From assembly GCA_017536885.1 (NCBI GenBank), contig JAFWCM010000053.1, forward strand, positions 1 through 61,504: 61,504 bases of DNA, in the 5' to 3' direction. Within the stretch, counting starts at the first letter, position 1. Every line of letters starts with the position of its first letter. The notes under the pieces were generated by a model. The model ran no database searches and was not told where the DNA came from. It saw only the letters and a list, made by a program, of their open reading frames with translations. The DNA is from Solobacterium sp. GTDB taxonomy: Bacteria > Bacillota_I > Bacilli_A > Erysipelotrichales > Erysipelotrichaceae. The position numbers and the translations under genes are program-made. Below are positions 23,987 to 32,973 of this stretch, in pieces.

Positions 23987-25417
23987 ATGGAATTTGATCT
24001 GAACAAAAGACACTGCTATTACTTCAACGAAATTTCAAAAATCCCCCGCGGTTCCCGAAATGAAAAGGCCATCAGCGACTATATCTGCGCCTTTGCGGAA
24101 GCCCATGGTCTGCCCTTTCACCGCGATGAGGTATTCAATGTCACGATCGACAAACCGGCAAGCCACGGCTATGAAGACAGCGCCCCCGTCATCCTGCAGG
24201 CGCACATCGACATGGTCTGCGAAAAGAACGGAGACTGCGATCATGACTTCGAACACGATCCCCTGGATCTCTATGTCGAAGACGGCTGGCTGAAAGCCAG
24301 GGGGACGACACTGGGCGCGGATGACGGCGACGGTGTCGCCTACATGCTTGCAATCCTTGAGGATGACACCATAGAACATCCGCCGCTGGAATGCATCTTC
24401 ACGACCATGGAGGAGATCGGTCTGGTCGGCAGCCTGTATCTTCGAAAAGAGGATCTGCACGGACACCGCTATATTTCCCTCGACGGCAGTGGCCTTTCCA
24501 CCACGACGGTGAGCTCAGCCGGATCCATGGAAGCTGAGATCTCGCAGAAAATCACCTTCATGCCCTGTAATCTTCCCGGTTACACCCTTTCCGTACGGGG
24601 GCTTGCGGGCGGACATTCCGGCAGCCGGATCGACAAGGAACCCGGCAATGCCAACATCCTCGCCGCCCGGATTCTCAAGGAAGCGGAACTTGCCGGCCTG
24701 GACCTCACCCTGACCTCTCTGCAGGGAGGAAACAAGGAAAACGCAATTCCGAGAGAAGCGAAGTTCTCCTTCGTATCCGCTGCTGATCCGGATAAACTGA
24801 AGGCAAAGATCACTCAGAGCATTCATGAGATCGCTCAGGAGCTTTCGGTTTCCGATCCCGGCTTTCAGGCCGAGCTGGAATCCGCCGCCTCTGACAAATG
24901 CATGAGCAGGGCAGAGTCGGAGAAGCTGCTGAATTTCATCTTCCTGATGCCGCACGGCTTCCTGCACAAATCCATGGCCGTGCCCGGCCTGACCACAGCC
25001 TCGCTCAACCTCGGCGTTATCACCACCGAAGAGGACAGAGTCCGCCTGATCATCATGGCAAGAGCGGCCGATGACAGCCAGCGCATCCTGATCGGAAACA
25101 AGCTGAAGCTTCTCGCGGATCTTATCGGTCTTGAAGCGAATGTACCGGAGGGATATCCCGGCTGGCCATACAGCGAGAACTCAGAGATGCGTGACATCTA
25201 CCGCCGGGTTCTTGCCTCCCGCGGTCTCACGCTCAAAGAAGAAGCCACCCATGGCGGGCTTGAATGCGGAGTGATCAAAGGTCTCGATCCCGAAATGGAC
25301 ATCATCACCTTCGGACCTGTCTATGAAGATATTCACTCTCCTTCCGAACGCCTTGACCTGAAGTCCTTTGATGAGGCGTTTGTGATCCTTAAGGAAATCC
25401 TGCGAGAATGCCGCTGA
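23987..25417 (+). CDS. pepD: Aminoacyl-histidine dipeptidase (peptidase M20C)
   Basis: A 476-residue cytoplasmic metallopeptidase of the PepD family that cleaves Xaa-His and other dipeptides. Metal and catalytic residues are visible: H73 and D75 in QAHIDMV, D112 in GADDGDG, E142-E143 in TTMEEIG. The lid/dimerisation domain is inserted after about residue 190, and the C-terminal metal residue follows near HSPSERL. The start has GGGAGG at good spacing. It is a single-gene unit bounded by a TATAAT and a UUCG terminator, on the strand opposite its neighbours to the left. Confidence 0.95.
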   Translation: MEFDLNKRHCYYFNEISKIPRGSRNEKAISDYICAFAEAHGLPFHRDEVFNVTIDKPASHGYEDSAPVILQAHIDMVCEKNGDCDHDFEHDPLDLYVEDGWLKARGTTLGADDGDGVAYMLAILEDDTIEHPPLECIFTTMEEIGLVGSLYLRKEDLHGHRYISLDGSGLSTTTVSSAGSMEAEISQKITFMPCNLPGYTLSVRGLAGGHSGSRIDKEPGNANILAARILKEAELAGLDLTLTSLQGGNKENAIPREAKFSFVSAADPDKLKAKITQSIHEIAQELSVSDPGFQAELESAASDKCMSRAESEKLLNFIFLMPHGFLHKSMAVPGLTTASLNLGVITTEEDRVRLIIMARAADDSQRILIGNKLKLLADLIGLEANVPEGYPGWPYSENSEMRDIYRRVLASRGLTLKEEATHGGLECGVIKGLDPEMDIITFGPVYEDIHSPSERLDLKSFDEAFVILKEILRECR

Positions 25418-25419
25418 GT

Positions 25420-25447
25420 ACCGCCGCTTCGGCGGCGGTTTTTCTTT
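25420..25447 (+). terminator. UUCG-loop terminator of pepD
   Basis: ACCGCCGC-TTCG-GCGGCGGT followed by TTTTTCTTTT. Confidence 0.9.
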
Positions 25448-25585
25448 TCTGTCCCGGCTGCGTTCTGTCACGATATTGCCTCAGGCGACATCGCGCTTGA
25501 AAATCACCGTACTATTTTATATATGTGAATTAGGACTGCAGATATCCTTTTCTTGTGGATCGGGAGTCTTTCGGGATCAGACAAT

Positions 25586-28540
25586 ATGAGCAAATATCAG
25601 TATGCAAAAAACGAATTCGCGCTGATGGAACACACGGGAATTCCCCTGGCGGTGTATCAGTATATTGACAAACGGGTGATCTCCCTCGTTATTTCCGACG
25701 GGTTCTGCCGTCTTTTCGGCTATTCCCGCGAAGAGGTTTACGATGTCATGGACAATGACATGTACCGGGATACGCATCCCGATGACATCTCGCGCATCAG
25801 CAATGCGGCGATCAGCTTCGCCCGCGAAGAGACGGAATACAATGTCGTCTACCGCACCCGGAAAGGCGATTCCTACGAGATCATTCATGCGATCGGCCAG
25901 CACATCTATAAGGAAGACGGAAGCCGCATCGCCGTGGTCAGCTATACGGATGAGGGTCCCTACGATCCAAGCACCGCATCCACGGGAAAACTGAATGCGG
26001 CGTTTCAGGAAGCTCTGCACAAGGACAGCCTGGTACGGCACCATTACTACGATCATCTGACCGGCCTGCCGAGCATGTCGCACTTCTTTGAACTGGCGGA
26101 AATCCGGATTCAGCGGCTCAGGGAAGAAGGAAAAGTACCTGCCATTCTGTTCATGGATCTTGCCGGGATGAAATTCTTCAACCGGAAATTCGGATTCGGA
26201 CATGGCGATGATCTTCTGCGCGGCCTCGGCAGAATCCTGGTCGAGGAATTCGGAAATGAAAACTGCAGCAGATTCGGTCAGGATCATTTTGTGGTTCTCA
26301 CCGATACGGATCATCTCGAAGAGAAAATCAGACGCGTCTTTGACAAGTGCCGCAGTCTCAACAGCGGCACCAGCCTGCCGGTCCGCACCGGTATCTATCT
26401 CTTTGACAAAGCGGAAACGATCATTATCGCCACCGCCTGTGACCGGGCGAAATACGCCAGCGACATCATCCGGGAAGTCACCGCCAGCGAATACCGCTAT
26501 TTCAATGACGGCATGTTGGAAGATGCATACAAGCGTCAGTACATCATAAACAACATTGACCGCGCCATCAGCGAGAACTGGATTCAGGTCTACTATCAGC
26601 CGATCGTCCGCGCCGTCAACGGAAAGGTCTGCGACGAAGAAGCCCTCGCCCGCTGGATCGATCCCGAAAAGGGAATGTTCTCCCCTGCGGATTTCATTCC
26701 GGTGCTTGAGGATACCCGGCTGATCTGGAAGCTCGATCTCTTTGTTCTGAACCAGGTGCTCAACAAGATGAAGGGTCAGGCAGATGCCGGCCTTCACGTC
26801 GTTCCCCAGTCGCTGAATCTCTCCCGGGCCGACTTCGACTCCCTCGATATCGTGGAAGTAATCCGAAAGCGGGTGGATGAAGAAGGAATCGAACGGGACA
26901 AGCTCACGATCGAAATCACCGAAAGCATCGTCGGAAAAGACTTCGAGTTCATGAAGGAACAGATCCAGCGCTTCCGGGATCTCGGCTTCCGTGTCTGGAT
27001 GGATGATTTCGGGAGCGGATATTCCAGCCTCGATGTCCTGCAGAACATTCGCTTTGATCTCATCAAATTCGACATGCGCTTCATGCAGAGATTCTTCGAC
27101 GGTCCGGAAAGCAAAATCATCCTCACGGAACTCGTGCGGATGGCGGTCGGCCTCAACATCGAATGCCTTGCGGAAGGTGTGGAAAAAGAAGAACAGGCAA
27201 CTTTCCTCAGAGACATCGGCTGTATGAAGCTTCAGGGCTATTATTACTGCAAGCCGATCCCTCCCGAAGAGATCGTGCGCCGCAACCAGCTCGGCATCCA
27301 GATCGGATACGAAAATCCGGACGAAGCGCTGTATTACGAATCCGTCGGCCGGGTGAATCTCTTTGACGTATCCTCATTCGCCGGACCGGATCTCAATGCC
27401 TCCCAGAAGTATTTCGACACCCTGCCGACGGCGGTTTTTGAAATCAATAAAGATACCTTACGGGTGATCCGCGCCAATAAAACCTACCGCGACCTGATCC
27501 GGAAGTTCTCCCCCCGTAGAGACATCGAAAGCAGTATTCGGTTCAGCGATCTCGAAGTGACCGCCTTTGCCAATGCGGTGCGGCAGTGCGCGGAAACCGG
27601 AAACCGGATATTGATCGACGATGTCGACAGTGACAACACCACGATTCACGCCATCCTGCAGCGGATCGGCATCAACCCCGTCACCGGCTCAGCCGCCGTC
27701 GCGGTCGGTGTGCTTTCGATCAGCGATTCCTCCGATACCAAACCCGCGGTCACCTATGCCAATATCGCAAAGGCGCTCTCGGCCGACTATGCCTATCTGT
27801 ACTACATCAACCTCACCAACGATCAGTTCGTGGAATTCTCCTCCGGAACTGCCGGCAATGATCTCTCCGTCGAGCGTCATGGCAAAGATTTCTTCCAAGC
27901 GGCAGTCACCGACGCAAAAACCGTTCTGTACAGCGAAGACTATGAGGAATTCATCCGCCTCTTCACAAGGGACAACATCCTTCAGACCCTGAAGGATTAC
28001 GGTTCCTTCATCCACCGGTACCGCATGGCGACAGAGAACGGACCGCGCTGGGTCATGATGAAGATCAATCTCATGCCGGATGATCCGGATCACATCATCA
28101 TCGGCGTCACTGATATCGACGCCCAGATCCGCCAGCAGGATGCGTTCGATCAGGTGATGAAGGAAGCTGTCATCTATTCGCGGATCAGCGCTCTGGCCGG
28201 CAATTACATCTGTATCTACAATGTCGATCCGGAAACGGAACACTATACCGAATTCATCGCCGACAGCGATTTCGAAAGCCTCGGTCTCCGTAAGGAAGGG
28301 ATGCCCTTCTTCGAAAGGGTCCGGAAGGAAAGTCCCCGCGTCATCCATCCCGAGGATCTCCCGCGGCTTCTGAATTCCCTGACGAAGGAAAATGTACTGA
28401 AGACGATCGAAGCCCACGGCAGCTATGAAATCTCCTACCGGATGATCCTGAACAGGGAAGTGATCCCGGCGCGGCTGAAGGCGGTGTGGATCTCGGAGAA
28501 AGGGCATCCCCAGCTGATCATCGGCGTCAACAGAATCTAA
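25586..28540 (+). CDS. PAS-(degenerate GGDEF)-EAL protein with C-terminal PAS repeats
   Basis: A 984-residue soluble signalling protein. An N-terminal PAS-like domain (about 5-125) is followed by a GGDEF-like domain with the signature decayed to GQDHF (231-235), so no cyclase activity is expected. The EAL domain has E352-A-L-A, DDFGSGYSSL and LQGYYYCKPIP, so c-di-GMP hydrolysis is likely. The last 400 residues look like three further PAS-like units (from about 600, 730 and 860). No transmembrane helix is evident, so the signal is cytoplasmic. The ATG at 25586 is preferred over a TTG at 25553; the Shine-Dalgarno is weak. A -35/-10 pair TTGAAA, 17 bases, TATATG at 25497-25525 would give a leader of about 55 bases. 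Confidence 0.88.
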   Translation: MSKYQYAKNEFALMEHTGIPLAVYQYIDKRVISLVISDGFCRLFGYSREEVYDVMDNDMYRDTHPDDISRISNAAISFAREETEYNVVYRTRKGDSYEIIHAIGQHIYKEDGSRIAVVSYTDEGPYDPSTASTGKLNAAFQEALHKDSLVRHHYYDHLTGLPSMSHFFELAEIRIQRLREEGKVPAILFMDLAGMKFFNRKFGFGHGDDLLRGLGRILVEEFGNENCSRFGQDHFVVLTDTDHLEEKIRRVFDKCRSLNSGTSLPVRTGIYLFDKAETIIIATACDRAKYASDIIREVTASEYRYFNDGMLEDAYKRQYIINNIDRAISENWIQVYYQPIVRAVNGKVCDEEALARWIDPEKGMFSPADFIPVLEDTRLIWKLDLFVLNQVLNKMKGQADAGLHVVPQSLNLSRADFDSLDIVEVIRKRVDEEGIERDKLTIEITESIVGKDFEFMKEQIQRFRDLGFRVWMDDFGSGYSSLDVLQNIRFDLIKFDMRFMQRFFDGPESKIILTELVRMAVGLNIECLAEGVEKEEQATFLRDIGCMKLQGYYYCKPIPPEEIVRRNQLGIQIGYENPDEALYYESVGRVNLFDVSSFAGPDLNASQKYFDTLPTAVFEINKDTLRVIRANKTYRDLIRKFSPRRDIESSIRFSDLEVTAFANAVRQCAETGNRILIDDVDSDNTTIHAILQRIGINPVTGSAAVAVGVLSISDSSDTKPAVTYANIAKALSADYAYLYYINLTNDQFVEFSSGTAGNDLSVERHGKDFFQAAVTDAKTVLYSEDYEEFIRLFTRDNILQTLKDYGSFIHRYRMATENGPRWVMMKINLMPDDPDHIIIGVTDIDAQIRQQDAFDQVMKEAVIYSRISALAGNYICIYNVDPETEHYTEFIADSDFESLGLRKEGMPFFERVRKESPRVIHPEDLPRLLNSLTKENVLKTIEAHGSYEISYRMILNREVIPARLKAVWISEKGHPQLIIGVNRI

Positions 28541-28549
28541 GACTAATCG

Positions 28550-28577
28550 AAAACAGCGCAGGCTGCGCTGTTTTTCA
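28550..28577 (+). terminator. Terminator of the PAS-EAL gene
   Basis: CAGCGCA-GGC-TGCGCTG followed by TTTTT, with AAAA on the other side. Confidence 0.85.
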
Positions 28578-28583
28578 GTTCCG

Positions 28584-28610
28584 AAAAAAAGAATACCGCA
28601 TCGGGTATTC
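28584..28610 (-). terminator. Terminator of the tilS-hpt-ftsH operon
   Basis: On the minus strand GAATACC pairs with GGTATTC around a short loop, followed by TTTTTTT. It lies just after the ftsH stop. Confidence 0.85.
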
Positions 28611-28621
28611 TTCTTCAGAGA

Positions 28622-30523
28622 CTATACGGTTTCACCGGTTTCGCTGCTTTTCTGCGCTTCTTCGCGCGCTTCATCCTTGGTGGGTTTGCTGAGACCTTCG
28701 CCGTGAATGATTTTTTCGATCTCTTCCGAGGTAAGGGTCTCATACTCCATCAGAGCTTCGGCGATATTGATGAGCTCCTGGCGATGTGCCTCAAGGGTCT
28801 TTCTCGCCTTGTCATGGCAGCCATTGACGATCTTTCTGACTTCCTGATCGATCTCGAAGGCCACCTGGCCGCTGACGTTGTTCGGGCTGTTGTAATCTCT
28901 GCCCAGGAACACATTCTCACTTCCCGCATTGTATTTGATCGGGCCGAGATCGCTCATACCATACAGGGTAACCATGTCCTTGGCGATATTGGTCGCGCGC
29001 TCGATATCATTGCTTGCGCCGGTGGTGACATCATCGAAGAACATCTCCTCCGCTGTGCGCCCGCCCATAAACGAGGTGATGGTCGCAAGCAGGTCGTTCT
29101 TCGTGTTCATCATCTTTTCTTCTTTCGGCGTCATGAGGTTATAGCCGCCGGCCTGTCCGCGCGGAATGATGGTCACTTTCTGAACCACCTGCGCGTTATC
29201 CAGGAACAATCCGATGACCGCATGGCCGGCCTCATGGTAGGCCACAAGCTTCTTGGTCTTTTCATCATAGGTGCGGCTCGTCTTGGCCGGACCCATCATG
29301 ACACGGTCGATCGCTTCGTCGATCTGCACCATTCCGATCTGGTTCACGTTGTCTCTGACCGCAAGGATCGCGGCTTCGTTCAGCACGTTTTCAAGATCCG
29401 CACCGGAGAATCCCGGGGTGCGCTTGGCAAGCGCATCAAGATCAACATCCTTCGAAATCTGCTTGTTTCTTGCATGAACGGCAAGAATTGCACATCTTCC
29501 CTTGCGGTCGGGCAGGGAAACGATGATCTGCCGGTCAAATCGTCCGGCTCTCAGCAGCGCCGGGTCAAGAACGTCGGGACGGTTGGTCGCCGCAATTACG
29601 ACAATACCGCTGTTGTCCTGCATACCGTCCATTTCCACGAGCAGCTGGTTGAGGGTCTGTTCCCGCTCATCATGGCCGCCGCCGAAACCGGCACCGCGCT
29701 GTCTGCCGACGGCGTCGATTTCATCGATGAAGATCATGCAGGGAGCGGTCTGCTGGGCCTGATGGAACATATCACGGACGCGGCTGGCTCCGACACCGAC
29801 GAACATTTCGACGAAGTCGGAACCGGAGATGGAATAGAACGGAACGTTCGCCTCTCCTGCCACGGCTTTCGCAAGCAGGGTTTTACCGGTGCCGGGAGGG
29901 CCGCAGAGAAGAATTCCCTTGGGAATTCTCGCACCCATCTTCTTGAATTTGGACGGGTATTTCAGATAGTCGATAATCTCGGCCATCTCCTGTTTTTCCT
30001 CATCGCAGCCGGCCACGTCTTCAAACTTGACCTTGGATTTGTTTTCGAGCCTTGCCCTGGATTTTCCGAAATCAAACGCCCTGGCATTCGCGCTGCCGGC
30101 TCCGTTCATCCGGTTCATCATCCAGATGCCCATGACCACGACGACGATCAGCGGCAGCATCGAATACAGCAGCTCCAGGAACATGTTGGAGGCGTTGGCG
30201 TCGACGATCGTCAGCTTGGAACGGCTCAGTTTGTCGATAACGGTACTGATCTCCTTTTCCGAAGAGGGAAGGGTTGAGTTAAAGGTGACCTTCTTGCCTT
30301 CCTTTTCGTAGACACCCTTGACCGTCGATACGTTGGATCCGATCGACAGCGTTGATTCGGAAACCTTCTCTGTCTCGATCACCCCGAGCAGCTGATCATA
30401 GGTCAGTGTCGACGAAGATGCCGGCTGATTCAGGGTAAACAGGGAAATCACCGCGACCAGAACGATCAGATACGGAAGATAGTTCAGTATTCTCTTGTTG
30501 TTGTTTTTGTTGTTATTCTGCAT
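28622..30523 (-). CDS. ftsH: ATP-dependent zinc metalloprotease FtsH
   Basis: A 633-residue membrane-bound AAA+ protease that degrades misassembled membrane proteins and short-lived regulators. The N-terminus is Asn/Lys-rich, then helix 1 (about 14-31), an extracytoplasmic domain, and helix 2 (about 118-136). The AAA domain has Walker A GPPGTGKT (208-215), Walker B MIFIDEID, and SRH/second-region residues in [18 protein letters not shown]. Zinc ligands are H430-E431-x2-H434. The start has GGAG 10 bases upstream and lies 21 bases after hpt, in the classic tilS-hpt-ftsH order. Confidence 0.98.
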   Translation of the reverse strand: MQNNNKNNNKRILNYLPYLIVLVAVISLFTLNQPASSSTLTYDQLLGVIETEKVSESTLSIGSNVSTVKGVYEKEGKKVTFNSTLPSSEKEISTVIDKLSRSKLTIVDANASNMFLELLYSMLPLIVVVVMGIWMMNRMNGAGSANARAFDFGKSRARLENKSKVKFEDVAGCDEEKQEMAEIIDYLKYPSKFKKMGARIPKGILLCGPPGTGKTLLAKAVAGEANVPFYSISGSDFVEMFVGVGASRVRDMFHQAQQTAPCMIFIDEIDAVGRQRGAGFGGGHDEREQTLNQLLVEMDGMQDNSGIVVIAATNRPDVLDPALLRAGRFDRQIIVSLPDRKGRCAILAVHARNKQISKDVDLDALAKRTPGFSGADLENVLNEAAILAVRDNVNQIGMVQIDEAIDRVMMGPAKTSRTYDEKTKKLVAYHEAGHAVIGLFLDNAQVVQKVTIIPRGQAGGYNLMTPKEEKMMNTKNDLLATITSFMGGRTAEEMFFDDVTTGASNDIERATNIAKDMVTLYGMSDLGPIKYNAGSENVFLGRDYNSPNNVSGQVAFEIDQEVRKIVNGCHDKARKTLEAHRQELINIAEALMEYETLTSEEIEKIIHGEGLSKPTKDEAREEAQKSSETGETV

Positions 30524-30544
30524 TGCGTATTACTCCACGAGGCG

Positions 30545-31090
30545 TTATTCATAGATCTCGTCCTTCAGGACGGCGATATACGGCAGGCAGCGATAGTGCT
30601 GGTTGTAATCCATACCGTATCCTACGACAAACAGATCCTCTATTTCAAATCCGACATACTCCGGTGTCACATCTACCTTACGCCGGCTCGGTTTGTCAAG
30701 CAATGTAACCACTTTTACCGAAGCCGCTTCCTTGCGGAACAGAAGCTTCTTGACCGCTTCAATCGTAAAGCCGCTGTCTACGATATCTTCCACCAGAAGA
30801 ATATCCTTTCCCACCACGGAGGTATCGAGATCCTTCAGGATCTTGATATCACCGGTCGTGCGGGTTCCGGCATAGCTTGTGACATCCATGAAGTCGTACT
30901 GGATATCCAGATCGATGTACTTGATGATATCCGCAAGAAAAGGCACCGATCCTCTCAGAAGAGCAACCGCGTAGGGTGCTTTTCCCTCTCTTGCATAATC
31001 TTCGGTAATCTGTTTTCCGAGTTCTTCCGAACGTGTTCTGATCTGTTCTTCGCTGATCAGCACTGTTTTGATATCATCTCTGACCGACAT
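30545..31090 (-). CDS. hpt: Hypoxanthine-guanine phosphoribosyltransferase
   Basis: A 181-residue purine salvage enzyme converting hypoxanthine and guanine to IMP and GMP. The PRPP-binding loop is LLVEDIVDSGFT, the pyrophosphate loop ALLRGSVPF, and the flexible-loop region DVTSYAGTR; length and order are typical. The start has GGAGGG upstream. It sits 18 bases downstream of tilS and upstream of ftsH, as in many Firmicutes. Confidence 0.97.
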   Translation of the reverse strand: MSVRDDIKTVLISEEQIRTRSEELGKQITEDYAREGKAPYAVALLRGSVPFLADIIKYIDLDIQYDFMDVTSYAGTRTTGDIKILKDLDTSVVGKDILLVEDIVDSGFTIEAVKKLLFRKEAASVKVVTLLDKPSRRKVDVTPEYVGFEIEDLFVVGYGMDYNQHYRCLPYIAVLKDEIYE

Positions 31091-31108
31091 ATCTGCCCTC
31101 CGATTTGT

Positions 31109-32323
31109 TCAATGCGAATATTGTATCACAGAAAAATCAGGCCATATAGAATAATGACTTCTGTCACATCCCAGTCCCGGAACAAGGATAATCTCTCCCC
31201 GGGCGTTTTCGACGACCGGCCAGCTGTCCCGGTAACAGAGGGGAATCCGGCGGTCGATGAAAAAGCGGTGCACTTTCTTGGTTCCAAACCGCATGGCGAT
31301 TCTGTCCTTTTCCCGGGCGTTTCGGATGATCAGCGGGTAATCCGCCTCCCCGGCGGTGACCGAATTCACGCCGGCCCTTCCTTCGGCAATCTCAAAATAC
31401 GGGCTCTTCAGAGCTCTGACCTCTTCTATGGAACGGACTTCAAAGGCATACGGCACCGGAATCTCCTGGCGGAATACCCGGCCCTTGTCATTGGCAAGGC
31501 GCCCGTTCGGACAGGGAATCAGAAAGTCCTTTCCGGAACAGAGAATATGATCATTGATTCTCAGATATTCCCGGCCGGCATGTTTCTGAGGTTTGTCAAA
31601 AAACGTCCTCAGCAATTCCAGCCTGTCTTCTTCCTGCATGGCGCAGTAATCCGAGAGAAGAAAGCTGCCTTCTTTCACAGCCGCCTGTACGCGGCAGCGC
31701 CGCTCTTTGAGCTCGGCATTTTCGCGGCCGATCTCCTTTCGGATCATGGCGCGTTCAAATTCGCTCATCTCTCTGACATAGGCATCGCGGATCCGGTTTC
31801 TGGCAAGAGAGGTATCGAAATTTGTGGAATCAATATAATAGCGGACGCCGTTTTCCTGACAGTACCTGCGCAGCTGTTCCGCCCGGTATGCAAGCAGGGG
31901 GCGCACAACGAGGACCCCATGGATCATGCGCTCTTCCTTCAGGCCGTAATATTCGGGGGTGATGTTCTTCTCCTTCTGCATGATATAGGTTTCGATGAGA
32001 TCATCTTCCTGATGCCCCGTAAGAACCCCCCTGTATCCATACTCCTTCACGAGCTGCGCAAAAAAAGAATAGCGGCAGTCCCGGGCAGCCGCCTCAAAGT
32101 TTCCCGTATACTCGAATACGTCATTTTTCACATGCAGGACAATCCCGTGATCTTCGCAGAAGGAGCGGACATACTGTTCCTCTTCCTCCGCCTCCGGGCG
32201 GTGATGATAATTGACATGCGCCGCCGCCACCGAAATGCCCTGACTCATGCACCAGTGCAGCAGTGCCATCGAATCGGGACCCGATGACACCGCCGCCAGC
32301 CATGTTCCGCTGAACAGATTCAC
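31109..32323 (-). CDS. tilS: tRNA(Ile)-lysidine synthase
   Basis: A 404-residue enzyme that converts the wobble cytidine of tRNA(Ile) to lysidine, so the tRNA reads AUA. The N-terminal PP-loop ATPase motif reads VSSGPDS (13-18 S-S-G-P-D-S), where most members have S-G-G-x-D-S; the first Gly is Ser. AAHVNYHHRP and LTGHQEDDLIET follow normally. The C-terminal part fits a TilS substrate-binding domain. The start is a GTG at 32323 with no Shine-Dalgarno; a TGn-TACGAT element ends 6 bases before it. It lies 19 bases after the MazF-like gene. Confidence 0.93.
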   Translation of the reverse strand: MNLFSGTWLAAVSSGPDSMALLHWCMSQGISVAAAHVNYHHRPEAEEEEQYVRSFCEDHGIVLHVKNDVFEYTGNFEAAARDCRYSFFAQLVKEYGYRGVLTGHQEDDLIETYIMQKEKNITPEYYGLKEERMIHGVLVVRPLLAYRAEQLRRYCQENGVRYYIDSTNFDTSLARNRIRDAYVREMSEFERAMIRKEIGRENAELKERRCRVQAAVKEGSFLLSDYCAMQEEDRLELLRTFFDKPQKHAGREYLRINDHILCSGKDFLIPCPNGRLANDKGRVFRQEIPVPYAFEVRSIEEVRALKSPYFEIAEGRAGVNSVTAGEADYPLIIRNAREKDRIAMRFGTKKVHRFFIDRRIPLCYRDSWPVVENARGEIILVPGLGCDRSHYSIWPDFSVIQYSH

Positions 32324-32329
32324 GGAAAA

Positions 32330-32338
32330 ATCGTATCA
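32330..32338 (-). promoter_or_regulatory. Extended -10 in front of tilS
   Basis: TG-a-TACGAT on the minus strand ends 6 bases before the GTG start. If active it gives a leaderless tilS-hpt-ftsH message independent of the upstream gene. Confidence 0.5.
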
Positions 32339-32342
32339 CACC

Positions 32343-32921
32343 TCAGGATTTTTTGCGTGCTCTGCGAAGCGGTGAGAACACATTGTCCTCGATCCGGTCG
32401 CAGATTTCCTGAAACAGTTCGGAATCCGTATCGATGTGTGCCCGTTTCTCCAGAATTCGCGCGGTGTTGATATAACGCAGATCATTCAGAAACAGGGTCG
32501 AATTCTTGCGCAGGCCTTCCGGCATTCCGATCCGCATCAGATGGGGACATCTGCGCTGGTTCGCCTTCCGGTACATTTCCTCATTGCTGGTAACCGGGAC
32601 CACCAGCGCCTTTCGGTTACAGATCGATAAGATCAGTCCGAAGTGCTGATATCCCATCTCGTTGTTGAACGTCTGCCCGTAGTCCAGCCAGCAGATATCG
32701 CCCGGCGATACCCGGATTCCGATATCCTCGCCGCTGGCATACCTTCCCCGCAGCAGCCACATCGCCTCCGACTTCATGCTGTGATCGGCGTATCCCGGAA
32801 GCAGACGGTTGTAGATCTCCTCCCGCTGCCTGACATAGGCTTTCCATTCCTGCGGTGTGTCCACCATCTCACTTGCCCGGTCGTATCCGAGCCATGCATT
32901 GCTTCTCTGATAAAAACTCAT
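32343..32921 (-). CDS. MazF/PemK-like fold protein
   Basis: A 192-residue protein. Its middle (about 68-150) resembles the MazF/PemK toxin barrel: GDICWLDYGQTFNNEMGYQH starts as in MazF-like proteins, then FGLILSICNRKALVVPVTSN. N- and C-terminal extensions of about 65 and 40 residues are unusual for a simple MazF. I see no antitoxin gene beside it (neighbours are tilS and a TagO-like gene), so a housekeeping RNA-related role or a solitary toxin fold is possible. The ATG at 32921 follows AGGAGG. RNase activity is not shown by the sequence. Confidence 0.65.
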   Translation of the reverse strand: MSFYQRSNAWLGYDRASEMVDTPQEWKAYVRQREEIYNRLLPGYADHSMKSEAMWLLRGRYASGEDIGIRVSPGDICWLDYGQTFNNEMGYQHFGLILSICNRKALVVPVTSNEEMYRKANQRRCPHLMRIGMPEGLRKNSTLFLNDLRYINTARILEKRAHIDTDSELFQEICDRIEDNVFSPLRRARKKS

Positions 32922-32973
32922 GATTTTTCCAGCCTCCTGAGTTTCTTTTAGAGAGGGATAATAAAAATCCGCG

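Noticed and set aside
28703-30277. Plus-strand open frame of 524 codons opposite ftsH
   Set aside because: ftsH is unmistakable on the other strand. The antisense translation has no recognisable features and no ribosome site.
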